64,000 bases of DNA from Corallium rubrum (taxonomy: Eukaryota; Cnidaria; Anthozoa; Scleralcyonacea; Coralliidae), in assembly GCA_964035015.1 (NCBI GenBank), contig OZ035997.1:29997567-30061566 (forward strand), given 5' to 3'. Below the pieces are notes generated by a model. That model was not told the DNA's origin. It did no database searches and saw nothing but the letters and a program-made list of their open reading frames with translations. Below are positions 43,808 to 51,366 of the stretch, in pieces (the stretch's first letter is position 1; each line of letters opens with the position of its first letter). The translations under genes were made by a program, and so were the position numbers.

Positions 43808-46257
43808 GTACTGTTTTTTTGCCTATTTAAAACATTAGTCTTCTGGGTGATGAAGGTGATTATGTACACCAGTGCAAGGCTTTTCATTGCAGTTTCATTT
43901 GGGGGAGTTTGGGTTTGGTCTAACGAATTGTTTCCGACGGTGATTAGGTAAGCCTTGTTTGTTGTTTGTGTTTTCGACTTTTTATTGTTATTTTAGAGTT
44001 TAGTATAATTAATAAAAGTGAAGGCAACGTCGAAACGACTTTGCTTTATCTTAAAGTATGTAATAAAGTAAGTTGGGAAAGTTTTGATGAGAAATTCAGG
44101 ATTGTTAAAAATAAAGTATAGGCTTTTAAAAACTTCGGAGATCTACTTCCGTCGACAGTGAGACATTTTTCTAACTTTACTCCTGATATATTCTGATTAT
44201 TTATAGATGTTTAAAAAAGTAAGTTAGTTTTCGATTTCGTTTTATATTAATCGTTGATTCAATGGGCTTGTTTCACTCCCTATCCCCTGGTCCCTATGTG
44301 ACCTGACCTCTGCGCATTCCTTATTGTGATTGGGCAAAATGTTTTGACCTCAAACGCAAACCGACCAATTACAGTAGGACAAACCTCAGAGTCCCGGGGG
44401 TAGGGGGGTAGGCGTGAAACAAGCCCATTAAAAATTATTCTGTAGTATTTGTCATTCTTGAGTGATAAAAAGAAGTGTATACAAATGATATTTGATGACA
44501 ACTTTGGCACAGCTTTAATTTAGTACAATGTCAATTGTGACCTCACATTTGACATTTACCCAAGGCATTTCCGACAATGCGTCATTTTGAAACGAATTAC
44601 TCATCCCCATGCAATAAGGAACGCCTTTTGATAATGACGTGCAAATTGACAAGGTAAGCTATTGGATAGCAATTAGGAATGACATATTGCCAAAATAAAG
44701 TGCAATTTATCATTATTCAAGAGGAGGTATAATTTAATTGTCTGTCGTGACGTAGTTCGAACAATAGGGTTTATAGCAGGTCCAGAGATATACTCTTTCT
44801 TGAAAATTATTAAATCTGAGGCTTATTAAACCTGAAATGGTGAAATTGTCGAGTCATAAAAGAAATGGGAACTTCGAATTTGTATGGTTCTGCAATGTTT
44901 AGCATCTATTCCGGAGTTTGCAATGCTAATATGAATTTTGAAAGTTTGCCATATATGTTTCATGTTTCGTATATGCTCCAATTTGGCGTCTCCTAGTGAA
45001 GCAGATAAGTTTTTTTTCCTCAGTTCTTATTATTATGAGCGTCAGCATTTGACTTCTTCTTGCTGGGTGGTTTCTGGAGTTTGAGTGAAAACCTGAAAAA
45101 GAAAGATGGCCGGGAGTCGTTTGTACCCAACGACCCACCTATGGCGTCGCTTTTGATTATATATGTCGTTTTCTTTTTGTGGTTTGAAAGATTTCTTATT
45201 TGATAATATTAATTCTGTTTTGTCCAATCTGTTTAGAAATATTGGCGTGGGAACCACCAATGGTTTGGCAAGAATCGGTTCATTTCTAAGTGGCTACATT
45301 ATTTGGCTGGTAAATTTTAATAAAAAAATATCTTTCTGCATGATATTGCTATCACCCCCCTAGTCCTTGCTATCTGCAATCCCAGCTTTATATCACACAC
45401 ATCATGTGCAGTATATGTCGTCTGAAGTTGTGGTGTGTCTGAAGTTATAACTATTTTTCTCTTGCTTTTTCAGGCTAGGATTATATGCCATTCAGTCACT
45501 ATTTATTCGTTCGTTTGTTCGTTCGTTCGTTCGTTCGTTCGTTCGTTCGTTCGTTCGTTCGTTCGTTCGTTCGTTCGTTCGTTCGTTCGTTCGTTCGTTC
45601 GTTCGTTCGTTCGTTCGTTCGTTCGTTCGTTCGTTCGTTCGTTCGTTCGTTCGTTCGTTCGTTCGTTCGTTCGTTCGTTCGTTCGTTCGTTCGTTCGTTC
45701 GTTCGTTCGTTCGTTCGTTCGTTCGTTCGTTCGTTCGTTCGTTCGTTCGTTCGTTCGTTCGTTCGTTCGTTCGTTCGTTCGTTCGTTCGTTCGTTCGTTC
45801 GTTCGTTCGTTCGTTCGTTCGTTCGTTCGTTCGTTCGTTCGTTCGTTCGTTCGTTCGTTCGTTCGTTCGTTCGTTCGTTCGTTCGTTCGTTCGTTCGTTC
45901 GTTCGTTCGTTCGTTCGTTCGTTCGTTCGTTCGTTCGTTCGTTCGTTCGTTCGTTCGTTCGTTCGTTCGTTCGTTTGTTTGTATATTTATTTTATAGTTC
46001 ATCATTTTACTTCAAATGTTTGGATTTTATTCTACTCTTAGGCACGGGTCCATGTTCTGATTCCGTACAGTATATTCAGTCTACTTGCTTTCTTGGCAAG
46101 TGTGGCTTGTTTTTTGCTGCCTGAGACCGCTGGTCAACCAACACAAGAAATTATTATCAAAGGCAAAGGTGGAGAGACTCAATCCGAGAGTCCTTGGTTA
46201 ACTGATACGGAAGTTTTGATGGTGGAACACCAAGAAAGCAAAGATACAAAGCTCTAG
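28779..46257 (+). CDS. SLC22-family transporter (organic cation/carnitine type), 9 coding exons
   Basis: Join 28779-29060, 31013-31241, 34195-34390, 39531-39737, 41025-41159, 42137-42243, 43839-43947, 45237-45309, 46042-46257: 1554 nt, 517 codons and stop, the usual SLC22 length. All introns are GT-AG and all phases agree. A major-facilitator carrier with 12 expected membrane helices: TM1 at residues ~14-37, a large extracellular loop with Cys51, Cys58, Cys75 and Cys99 and glycosylation sites NES and NFT, WTF.D.F.SIVTEFDLVC, the MFS signature GFLSDKFGRK (124-133), LLEFSGVKHRG, FIRDWR, ISPESVRW, the second signature MNRIGRKW, ELFPTVIR and LLPETAGQ. Substrate cannot be told from sequence; SLC22 members move organic cations, anions or carnitine across the plasma membrane. 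ATG context AAGGATGG is good. No defect seen. Confidence 0.93.
29237..30190 (-). pseudogene. Penelope-like element remnant (RT end and GIY-YIG region), minus copy
   Basis: On the minus strand, in several frames: LPFLDLIVKRSKEQATGISK (about 30090-30150), a stretch ending KANNYPNDFLKK (about 29870-29910), then the open part 29237-29803 with GFAIVPYIQGIMEPIKRIL, FAKPKDRIVKEQRKDAIYSI and PCNDC. This order (last RT motif, linker, CxxC before the GIY-YIG endonuclease) is that of Penelope-like elements. Inactive. It lies in SLC22 intron 1. Confidence 0.75.
30200..30540 (+). pseudogene. Penelope-like element remnant, plus copy inverted to its neighbour
   Basis: Reads ESRKSEQQRVFEVLKANNHP and PPSRKNAEDENSMMGLRLF, corresponding to the segment at about 29770-29960 on the other strand; DNA identity is high (GAAAATTCGATGATGGGTTT against AAAAATTCGATGATGGGTTT). 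The two form an inverted pair. Confidence 0.75.
30545..30960. repeat. Low-complexity AT-rich tract (ATTATTGTAATCAT-like)
   Basis: Degenerate repetition of ATTGTAATTATT and ATCATTATTATC words without a fixed unit, shortly before SLC22 exon 2. No gene. Confidence 0.7.
31013..31241 (+). CDS. SLC22 exon 2 (residues 95-171)
   Basis: Starts FDLVCNK after acceptor ATTTATAG. Holds TM2, the loop motif GFLSDKFGRK and TM3-TM4. Ends in phase 1 before GTAAGA. Confidence 0.92.
31676..32321. mobile_element. hAT-like MITE with internal palindrome, copy B
   Basis: Second copy of the repeat at 3551-4279. The left end CAGGGCCGTTGGCAG is preserved; the right end is missing and the Penelope sequence begins directly at 32322. 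Confidence 0.75.
32322..32905 (-). pseudogene. GIY-YIG endonuclease of a Penelope-like element
   Basis: The open part reads GLYIGETGRNLSTRLKEHKT (the GIY-YIG motif with its Arg and the KEH), then SAAAKHAWKYDNRVKWEES and a conserved ESIEIAKHG end. Upstream in a shifted frame lies FPEKRIQASV, the linker behind RT. This endonuclease makes the target-site cut of Penelope-like elements. Frameshifts and loss of RT make it inactive. Confidence 0.85.
33119..33173. repeat. Short inverted-word palindrome
   Basis: TTATTGCCCGAGCAGGCAATAA: the word TTATTGCC and its inverse around CGAGCA; a second TTATTGCCCGCTCGG follows. Confidence 0.65.
33751..33819. repeat. Hairpin with 27-bp arms
   Basis: ATACTGTATTTAGAAATGTT followed by TTCTAAA is perfectly inverted after TCACAGTTTACTGTA. 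Within SLC22 intron 2. Confidence 0.85.
34195..34390 (+). CDS. SLC22 exon 3 (residues 171-236)
   Basis: Holds LLEFSGVKHRGTVGM, TM5 and TM6 around FIRDWRHLT. Acceptor CTATTTAG, donor GTAAGT, ends in phase 2. Confidence 0.92.
34896..35028. mobile_element. Palindromic MITE (CGATTACATGG ends)
   Basis: CGATTACATGGTCCGGGATC on the left faces a right end CCATGTAATCG; the inner part GGTTAACCGGGCTAGTCCGC is inverted as GCGGACTAGCCCGGTTAACC. Confidence 0.75.
35384..35755. repeat. Dispersed repeat, copy A
   Basis: Matches 39167-39450: TCCAACCTC, GGGAGGGTGGGAAAAAGCCC-type, CCGTGGGAGAAGT, CACAAAACTA.GCATA and CAGCCGATG segments in the same order. Class unknown. Confidence 0.7.
35780..35839. repeat. 60-bp near-perfect palindrome
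   Basis: CAATCTCGTACCCAGAGCCT then GCGATCC is inverted around TTTTAA. A diverged GGGTACGAGGTTGATGA is at 7816-7832. Confidence 0.9.
37320..37545. repeat. Minisatellite, unit around AACACATGGCATATACGGGG
   Basis: Seven imperfect units of about 30-40 bp, each with CCAACACATGGCATATA and a variable G/A-rich and TTAAAA-type part. Reverse-strand ORF across it is incidental. It is not a CRISPR array: the spacers are related to each other and the context is an animal intron. Confidence 0.9.
37933..38254. mobile_element. MITE with ~85-bp inverted repeats
   Basis: AATGGACCTTTTCACCAATA, GCGGCGCCATCTT and GCAATGCATTGTGGTCTAT on the left are inverted on the right ending TATTGGTGAAAAGGTCTATT. No clear target duplication. 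Confidence 0.85.
39167..39450. repeat. Dispersed repeat, copy B
   Basis: Second copy of 35384-35755, shortly before SLC22 exon 4. Confidence 0.7.
39531..39737 (+). CDS. SLC22 exon 4 (residues 236-305)
   Basis: Begins WISPESVRW (family motif PESPRW with Val for Pro), then the charged cytoplasmic loop between TM6 and TM7 (KVEKAENELKRI). Acceptor GTTTTCAG, donor GTAGGT. Confidence 0.92.
40391..40492. repeat. Tandem repeat of ~49 bp, about 2.3 copies
   Basis: CCCTTAGCTGCCCGTACATG occurs three times with CATTCACTTCACGTAC or CATTCACGTTACCAC between. A small palindrome (TGGCCC..GGGCCA) follows at about 40500-40537. Confidence 0.85.
41025..41159 (+). CDS. SLC22 exon 5 (residues 305-350)
   Basis: TM7 (YYGIGFSSINLGVNMYLSFF) and TM8 start. 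Acceptor TTTGTTCAG, donor GTGAAT. Confidence 0.9.
41771..42000. repeat. Three-block pentanucleotide array CAATA-CAATG-CAGTG
   Basis: Fourteen CAATA (41771-41840), seven CAATG (41841-41875), twenty-four CAGTG (41876-41995) and a final CAGTA. Each block is homogeneous and differs from the next by one transition. It lies in SLC22 intron 5, about 137 bp before exon 6. ORFs on both strands (HCTALHCTAL, QCSAVQCSAV) are repeat translations. Confidence 0.97.
42137..42243 (+). CDS. SLC22 exon 6 (residues 350-386)
   Basis: NRIGRKWTTLLGMLLAS, the second conserved loop and the next helix. Acceptor CCAAG was chosen over CTGAAG six bases upstream because it restores the NR.GR motif. Ends in phase 1 before GTACGT. 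Confidence 0.87.
42816..43318 (+). repeat. 5S-rRNA-derived SINE, copy A, in SLC22 intron 6
   Basis: AAGCCCGGTTAGACAGGGTT and AGTACTTGGATGGGTGACC (42852-42890) match the internal promoter region of 5S rRNA (A box, IE, C box). A body with CTCCTGTGCTTCGAGGG and TTTTTCGCCGGGTTC follows, shared with 51551-51858. The 3' segment ACCTTCGATA..GGCCACGTT..CTGCGTCCTTCGCAATTCAGC occurs twice (about 43018-43064 and 43276-43318), the second followed by AAT repeats. It is a SINE and not a functional 5S gene, since the 5' part of 5S is not preserved. Confidence 0.85.
43319..43808. repeat. ~490-bp (AAT)n/(AACAAT)n/(AGTAAT)n array
   Basis: AAT repeats (to about 43345), then about 315 bp of almost perfect AACAAT, then AAT with an ATT break, about 75 bp of AGTAAT, and AAT again to 43808. 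It begins as the tail of the 5S SINE and ends 30 bp before SLC22 exon 7. Open frames across it are not genes. Confidence 0.97.
43839..43947 (+). CDS. SLC22 exon 7 (residues 386-422)
   Basis: VFWVMKVIMYTSARLFIAVS and VWVWSNELFPTVIR, the helix and motif expected after exon 6. Acceptor ACATTAG only 30 bp after a ~490-bp AAT/AACAAT array. Ends in phase 2 before GTAAGC. Confidence 0.9.
44261..44429. mobile_element. MITE with GGGCTTGTTTCAC ends
   Basis: AATGGGCTTGTTTCAC on the left and GTGAAACAAGCCCATT on the right, 169 bp, G/C-rich just inside the ends. In SLC22 intron 7. Confidence 0.8.
45237..45309 (+). CDS. SLC22 exon 8 (residues 422-446)
   Basis: RNIGVGTTNGLARIGSFLSG, the conserved loop and TM11. 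Acceptor CTGTTTAG, donor GTAAAT, phase 0. Confidence 0.9.
45505..45978. repeat. ~470-bp (GTTC)n array
   Basis: About 117 nearly perfect GTTC units with GTTT variants at both edges, in SLC22 intron 8, ending about 63 bp before exon 9. Frames read SFVRSFVR on + and NERTNERT on -; these are not genes. Confidence 0.97.
46042..46257 (+). CDS. SLC22 exon 9 (residues 447-517 and stop)
   Basis: ARVHVLIPYSIFSLLAFLAS and CFLLPETAGQPTQE, TM12 and a polar C-terminal tail ending ESKDTKL. Acceptor CTCTTAG lies about 65 bp after the GTTC array. Confidence 0.92.
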   Translation, partial: ARVHVLIPYSIFSLLAFLASVACFLLPETAGQPTQEIIIKGKGGETQSESPWLTDTEVLMVEHQESKDTKL

Positions 46258-46419
46258 GAAAATCCTTATACGTTGATCTTAATTTTCAGGCATATATATC
46301 CTATTTTCTCTTTTTAGGAAGGTATGAAAATACCTGATACTGTAATATGATCAAGTCAGTTTTCTTTGATGTACCGCAGTTTATGTACAGGTTATATATC
46401 TTCAAACCTTGTATAAACC

Positions 46420-46425
46420 AATAAA
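46420..46425 (+). terminator. Poly(A) signal AATAAA of the SLC22 gene
   Basis: The first AATAAA after the stop codon, about 160 bp downstream. Confidence 0.65.
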
Positions 46426-46950
46426 CGCAATGACAATATAACCATTCTTTTTATAACTACCAATTTAAATATATGTTAAACTTTTCGTAACAAGCTCTTT
46501 CCCTGTTTAATTCTTTATAAGAAAATCTCTTTGTTCAGTTTAAGTAGTAGCATGCAGTTAAAATATTCGCGATATTTGAGGGTTTATGTGTATAAATACC
46601 TACACTTATTTTTCGTACTTTTGTTATAATCCTGCTCTTTGATTTTTTAATTAAAAACAAACTACGAAATCGAGTGTCGCACAACTGAATTATATAGTAT
46701 AGGTCATTATGTATACTGCATTGACTGATTGGGCTCCGTGCATGCATGTATCAGGGATGAAGGCAATAAAGAATTTATAAGTCAATAAATGAGTCATGCA
46801 GGTACCGGTTGTCAACAAAAATCCAAGTTGTTTTTTACATATTTTATAGAACAAATAATTAAAATATATCGTGATAGTGCAAACGTACACAACTAAAGGC
46901 ACCCAATCACCACACTTTATTATGTAAGATAGAGACGTTCATCCACTTAA

Positions 46951-47069
46951 GCCTAGTTTACACGAGCAATTTTTCAAGGAAAAACTCGCCATGTTTCCTC
47001 ATACACACGGGCAAATAAAACTTGTCAAGTTGAAAATTGCCAAAGAAAAATTGCCCGTGTAAACTAGGC
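46951..47069. mobile_element. TTAA-type palindromic MITE
   Basis: GCCTAGTTTACACGAGCAA and TTGCCCGTGTAAACTAGGC are the ends, with TTAA left (46947-46950) and TTAC right. Inner arms: TTTTTCAAGGAAAAAC, AAACTTGTCAAGTTG. Resembles 56388-56831 in its ends. Confidence 0.75.
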
Positions 47070-47129
47070 TTACGAAATTCGGTATTTTCACATGTGCATG
47101 ACGATGATATGGATTATTCATGATAAGTA

Positions 47130-47250
47130 TAGGTTATTTTTAGGTCACGAGGGGATATGTAATTTATTCACCGAGGGCGAAGCCCAAGGTGAATAAACAC
47201 ATATCCCCGAGGGGCCTCAAAATAAGGTACTTATTTTTCACATGGCGAGG
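47130..47250. repeat. Inverted-word palindrome TTATTCACC-GAGGGCGAAGCCCAA-GGTGAATAA
   Basis: The central word pair is at 47164-47196. Further out ATATG/CATAT and GGGGATATG/CATATCCCC pair (about 47152-47206). Confidence 0.8.
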
Positions 47251-47754
47251 TTGACAGAATTTCATAAGATAAGGAGAGTGGTGTGGGGGATACAAGACGG
47301 GAAGATTAGAGGAGAATATTATAGCCTTAGAGGGGAATATTAGGCCACGTCCACACGTATACGTTTTCATAGCGTTTTTATATTGTTTCAATTATAAATG
47401 AGACCATTGATAAAATTCAGGATTAGGGGGTTCCGGAAGAGCGCGAGGAGGGTGACGTATGCATAAATAATAAGTCGGTTATGACGTAATAAAAATGGGG
47501 GGGGGGGGGGGGGGTGAGTGACAGCTAGGGTTAGGGGGTTGGATAAAAGTTAGGGTTAGAGGGTCCCAAAGGAGCCTGAGGAGGAGGATATTGGCAATCC
47601 TCATTAAAAATTCGATTTACCTAATTAATTATTAATCAACCATAGTGGGGGTATCACTACTTACGTACTATTTACAGAATGAGTGGGCGTTTTGTATTGG
47701 GGTATACAGACACGAGGCGAAGCCGAGTATCCCGATCCAGAACGGACACGAATA

Positions 47755-47981
47755 CATGGATCGCGAATCTCGACTGCGCATCAGAATGACGCTGTTCTGA
47801 TCGAGTCGGGATAAAATTTAATAACTTTATAACATCAGGCTAAAGCTGCAGTTTTCATTTGAATTTTCATTTCTGAACTCATTGTACTGAATTCCTCAGC
47901 CTAATGTTATAAATTGAAATAAGTTTTATCCCGACTCAGAACGCGTCATTCTGATGCGCAGTCGACATTCGCGATCCATAT
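47755..47981. mobile_element. Palindromic MITE, ~65-bp arms
   Basis: ATGGATCGCGAATCTCGACT, GCGCATCAGAATGACGC and TCGGGATAAAATTTA on the left are inverted on the right (TTTTATCCCGACTC, GCGTCATTCTGATGCGC, TTCGCGATCCAT). Confidence 0.85.
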
Positions 47982-48255
47982 ATTCTGTAAATGACTTCTA
48001 AAACGCCTATTAAGTTAGCTAAAACTATATCGTGTTAAGAGCTGATAAACCTTCGAGGTAACGTTTAATAGGTTACGATTATTAAATTAATGATGTGAGC
48101 ATGCGCTTTGATTTAGTATTAGTCCCACATTTTATATTCTAAGTGACGCGGCATAAATAGCCGTTCTGATCATCATTTGTTGAATCATCATTTCTTATTC
48201 AACAAATGCAGTTGTGTCTTCTAAGTAATATTGGGCATTTCACTCGATTACATAG

Positions 48256-48779
48256 CGTGTTCTAAGGATTTTTGAGTGAAGGAAAATCCGAGTGCAGAAT
48301 ATATACATTTTAAGACCAAACCTTAGAGTTCTGTATATATAATAAGGTGGTAATGCCAGAACTCGCGATCAAGCTCTCGGCAACGCCCTCCGTGGCTCAG
48401 AGCATTGCAACAGAATAAAGACTATACAGAAGGGCCACTTAGCGGTACAACGTGTCCTCGTATTTTTATGCAAAAATATGCAGTTTACTGGCTAGGACAG
48501 CCAGTTCAGCGTGCTTATTGGCCAGAACATGCAGTTTACTGGCTGAGCAAGATGCGTAATGCGACATGCGCGGAGACAAAAACTTCAAAGGTTCCGACCC
48601 GAGTGGCCCTTCTGTATGGTCTTTATTCTGTGGCATTGCACTAGAATCGCAAGGTCGTGGGTTCAATTCCTGCCGGAAGGTCTGTGTAGTTGCATTTTTC
48701 GCAACTGGTCCCAGTTTGGTCTTAAAATGTATATATTCTGCACTCGAATTTTCCTTCACCCAAAAATCTTTAGAACGTG
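48256..48779 (+). repeat. tRNA-like SINE/foldback, copy B, with nested MITE
   Basis: A head CCGTGGCTCAG (A-box-like, 48390-48400), after the nested insert GCACTAGAATCGCAAGGTCG and GTGGGTTCAATTCCTGCCG (B-box-like, about 48659-48677), and the tail GCAACTGGTCCCAG to AAAAATCTTTAGAACGTG. The tail is also present inverted at the left (48256-48322), so the unit has inverted ends of about 63 bp. Compare 10088-10310. Confidence 0.7.
48410..48632. mobile_element. hAT-like MITE nested in the SINE, 8-bp target duplication
   Basis: ACAGAATAAAGACTATACAG and AAGGGCCACT on the left are inverted on the right (AGTGGCCCTTCTGTATGG, TCTTTATTCTGTG). GCATTGCA stands at 48402-48409 and 48633-48640. It separates the A-box-like and B-box-like parts of the SINE. 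Confidence 0.85.
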
Positions 48780-48844
48780 TTTGTATCTTCATCTTGTATG
48801 AGGACGCTACCACGCTACCTTACTCAAGATAGTTGTACACTTGC

Positions 48845-48941
48845 TACAGAACTGATATCAGTGTCTGTAAATGTGATACAGAACTGATGTTTTTTTAAAC
48901 AGTTCTGTATCGCATTTACAGACACTGATATCAGTTCTGTA
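48845..48941. repeat. Hairpin with ~42-bp arms
   Basis: TACAGAACTGATATCAGTGT and CTGTAAATG..ATACAGAACTG are inverted on the right after ATGTTTTTTTAAA. Confidence 0.9.
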
Positions 48942-48989
48942 CCGGGGTAAACAGACATTGATTAAACCTTAATTTCTTTTGAATTTTCC

Positions 48990-49136
48990 TCATGAATTAT
49001 TAATGCGTTTTATAATTAACAATTATACCATGAGCTCGAGTCGTATATGAGCTCATAGCCAACGAGGCGCTTCGCCGAGTTGGCTATGAGTTCATATACG
49101 ACGAGAGCGAATGGTATACTTGTTTTATAATATAGC
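48990..49136. mobile_element. Palindromic MITE with inverted-word centre
   Basis: ATACCATGAGCTCGAG, TCGTATATGAGCTCATAGCC and AAC on the left, mirrored on the right; the centre is GAGGCGCTTCGCCGA (about 49063-49078). Outer AATTATACCA faces TGGTATACTTG. Confidence 0.8.
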
Positions 49137-49894
49137 AAAATATGTTATGATAATTAATGCAAAATTGTTGATTTATTGCAATAAATTATATTAATTGAAT
49201 ATCCGCCACATATGAGCTTCCGTCATGCGTATTGTAGTTCATGTTTTCAAGTTTCTTGCTGAGTTGAAAACAGCTTCAGAATTTTCTCTCAGAGCCAGAA
49301 AATACGTTGAAAAGATTGAATGAAGAATAAAAACAGCTTTGAAAAGTCAAAAGGTGGGTGATTTATTTCTTAATCTGTCGTGGTTGTGAATCTTTGGACA
49401 AAGAAGCTAAAAATATGATTAATAGCGAAAATTACGCGTTGTTTTTCAATATTTCTAACCTGAAAGAATAACACAGTCTTTATCCATAATAATTTATTAC
49501 TTCAAAACCCACTTTGCTGAGTAATAATAATGGGTGTACTCATAAATTCAGTTCTTGTGGATTTTAATTTGTCTGACAAAACATTGTTGTCAACTTGACA
49601 ATTCAAATCGGGTTTTGCGGTAAACTCTTAAGACGGTTTTTAAAATGGATTTACCATCTTAACTTTGTAAATTGTGCATTTGGGTTGTGTATTTTGTGTT
49701 AAATGTTAGTTTCCCCTTCTTAGCTCACGTTTTTCTGAGCTATACGTTGAAAAAACCAGCCACTTTCATCTGCAATAGTTTAAGAAAACTACGCCGCCAT
49801 TTTGTTTTTCACTACTCGCTGTATATGAGCTGATATACAGTTAGTAATGCAGCCAATCATATTGCAAGATAGCTCATATACCATTAGTAGCTAT

Positions 49895-49896
49895 AT

Positions 49897-49948
<52 letters not shown>
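49895..49948. repeat. (TA)n
   Basis: About 50 bp of TA directly before the next palindrome. Confidence 0.95.
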
Positions 49949-49950
<2 letters not shown>

Positions 49951-50455
49951 ACAATTATTCACCGAAGTGGAGGTGAATAGTGCTGGATATTCACCGAGCC
50001 GCTTCGGCGAGGTGAATATCCAGCACTATTCACCGACACTGAGGTGAATAATTGTTTTAGCATATACTTCATAAATGAAATAACAAGTTTAACATTCTTA
50101 ACTTATATTTTTCGGTATTTTATACAAGACACGGCCGCTAGCAACTTGGACACTTGGCGTACTCGATATTTGTCGACAAAACAGTTTTTTAATACAACTT
50201 TTGAATATATTAATGGCTAGAAAATTGTAAAGAAACATACCTGTGGACACTCTTCTACTTAATTTTGTTGACTTTTCTCGTTATTCTACAACATCGGCCT
50301 TGTTTATCAACAAAATCTCCTGCTTCGGTAAACAAAGCAAAACTGTCCGCCATTTTGTTTGCCCGCAGGTGAATAGTGCAGGATATCCCGAGCTAGAGGA
50401 ACTAATCAGATTGCTTGAAAAGCACTATTCACCTGCGAGGTATATGCTAAATATA
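49948..50455. mobile_element. Compound of ATTCACC inverted-word palindromes
   Basis: 49948-50058 is palindromic: ACAATTATTCACC and GATATTCACC-GAGCCGCTTCGGCGA-GGTGAATATC, then GGTGAATAATTGT. A second part ends in AAAGCACTATTCACCTGCG and GTATATGCTA (about 50418-50450), with AGCATATAC as its inverse at about 50058. The frame 50243-50464 lies inside and is not a gene. Confidence 0.7.
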
Positions 50456-50514
50456 TATATTTAAAACACTCATTAATAATTCATGAAGAAAACACAAAAG
50501 AAACCATGACCGTG

Positions 50515-50800
50515 AAGGAGGTTGTATATCTGATACAAACCACACGTGGTTGTATCACATATACAGCCACTAGTGGTTGTATATCAGGTCACTATCTCCG
50601 CTCTAAAACATTGAAATTGAGCTTTTTCTGAATTAATCTGAACAAATATTACTCATATTAACATCAAAGACTCGGCGTGTTTTAAGCTGTTTACAACATT
50701 CGCGTCCGTGTTGTATCGAATATATAATCACTCGCCTTCGGCTCGTGATTGTATATTCGATACAACACGGCCGCTCATGTTGTAAACATTACATATATAT
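50515..50800. repeat. Two further inverted-word palindromes
   Basis: GGTTGTATATCTGATACAAC-type arms at 50519-50588, and GTGTTGTATCGAATATATAATCAC with centre TCGCCTTCGGCTC and the inverse GTGATTGTATATTCGATACAACAC at about 50708-50768. Confidence 0.75.
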
Positions 50801-51147
50801 ATATATTAATATTATTACACCCTCGCAATTAATTGTCCATATATACCACATTCCCAAATGGAAACACCTTACTCATTTCATCGACTGGAGAGGCTGGGAT
50901 ATTATTTAATTTTAATTTTTCAAATATTTAAGGTGGATTGATCCGACGTCAGCAACTTCAGCTGAAGTCTTCTGGTAAATTGATTTGTCATGAGAGCGTC
51001 AACTATTCAATTATACGTTTTCTCATGAAGTTTGAAATAATGCAAAATAGGTTTTCAAAGTCTTGGGACTTTGAAACAAGGCAAATTATATTACGTTTCA
51101 GAGGTATCTTCGGAGTTTTGAGTTTGAAAAGTCAGACTTTTTTTTCG

Positions 51148-51244
51148 ACGTCCGACTTTACCGGGATTACAAAGCCCTCGTGCATTAAAAAGGCTCGCCT
51201 TTTCAAAAAGCATGCACGCGGACTTTGAAATCCCGGTAAAGTCC
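51148..51244. repeat. Palindrome GGACTTTACCGGGATT
   Basis: GACTTTACCGGGATTACAAAG on the left faces CTTTGAAATCCCGGTAAAGTC on the right, with TCGTGCAT/ATGCACGC and AAGGCTCGCC in between. The frame 50938-51228 runs through it and has no domain. Confidence 0.75.
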
Positions 51245-51366
51245 TCCGTCTCGTATATGAACTATTACATAAATTCTTAATTTCACCCTGAGGTTCTTAA
51301 TTGTTGTAGGTTCTTGTTAGCGGGTTTTACTGTATGTGTCATGAAAACAGCTCCCGTAGGACTTGT

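Noticed and set aside
43240-43951. Open frames of poly-Asn, Leu, Ile-Thr, Val-Ile on both strands
   Set aside because: Translation of the AAT/AACAAT array; only 43839-43947 is a real exon.
45435-46124. Open frames SFVRSFVR and NERTNERT
   Set aside because: Translation of the GTTC array; only the end overlaps SLC22 exon 9, in another frame.
48640-48680. tRNA gene
   Set aside because: Only A- and B-box-like words are present; no acceptor stem or convincing anticodon arm, and the context is a repeated SINE.
50938-51228. Open frame of 96 codons
   Set aside because: Runs through a palindrome; no conserved pattern.
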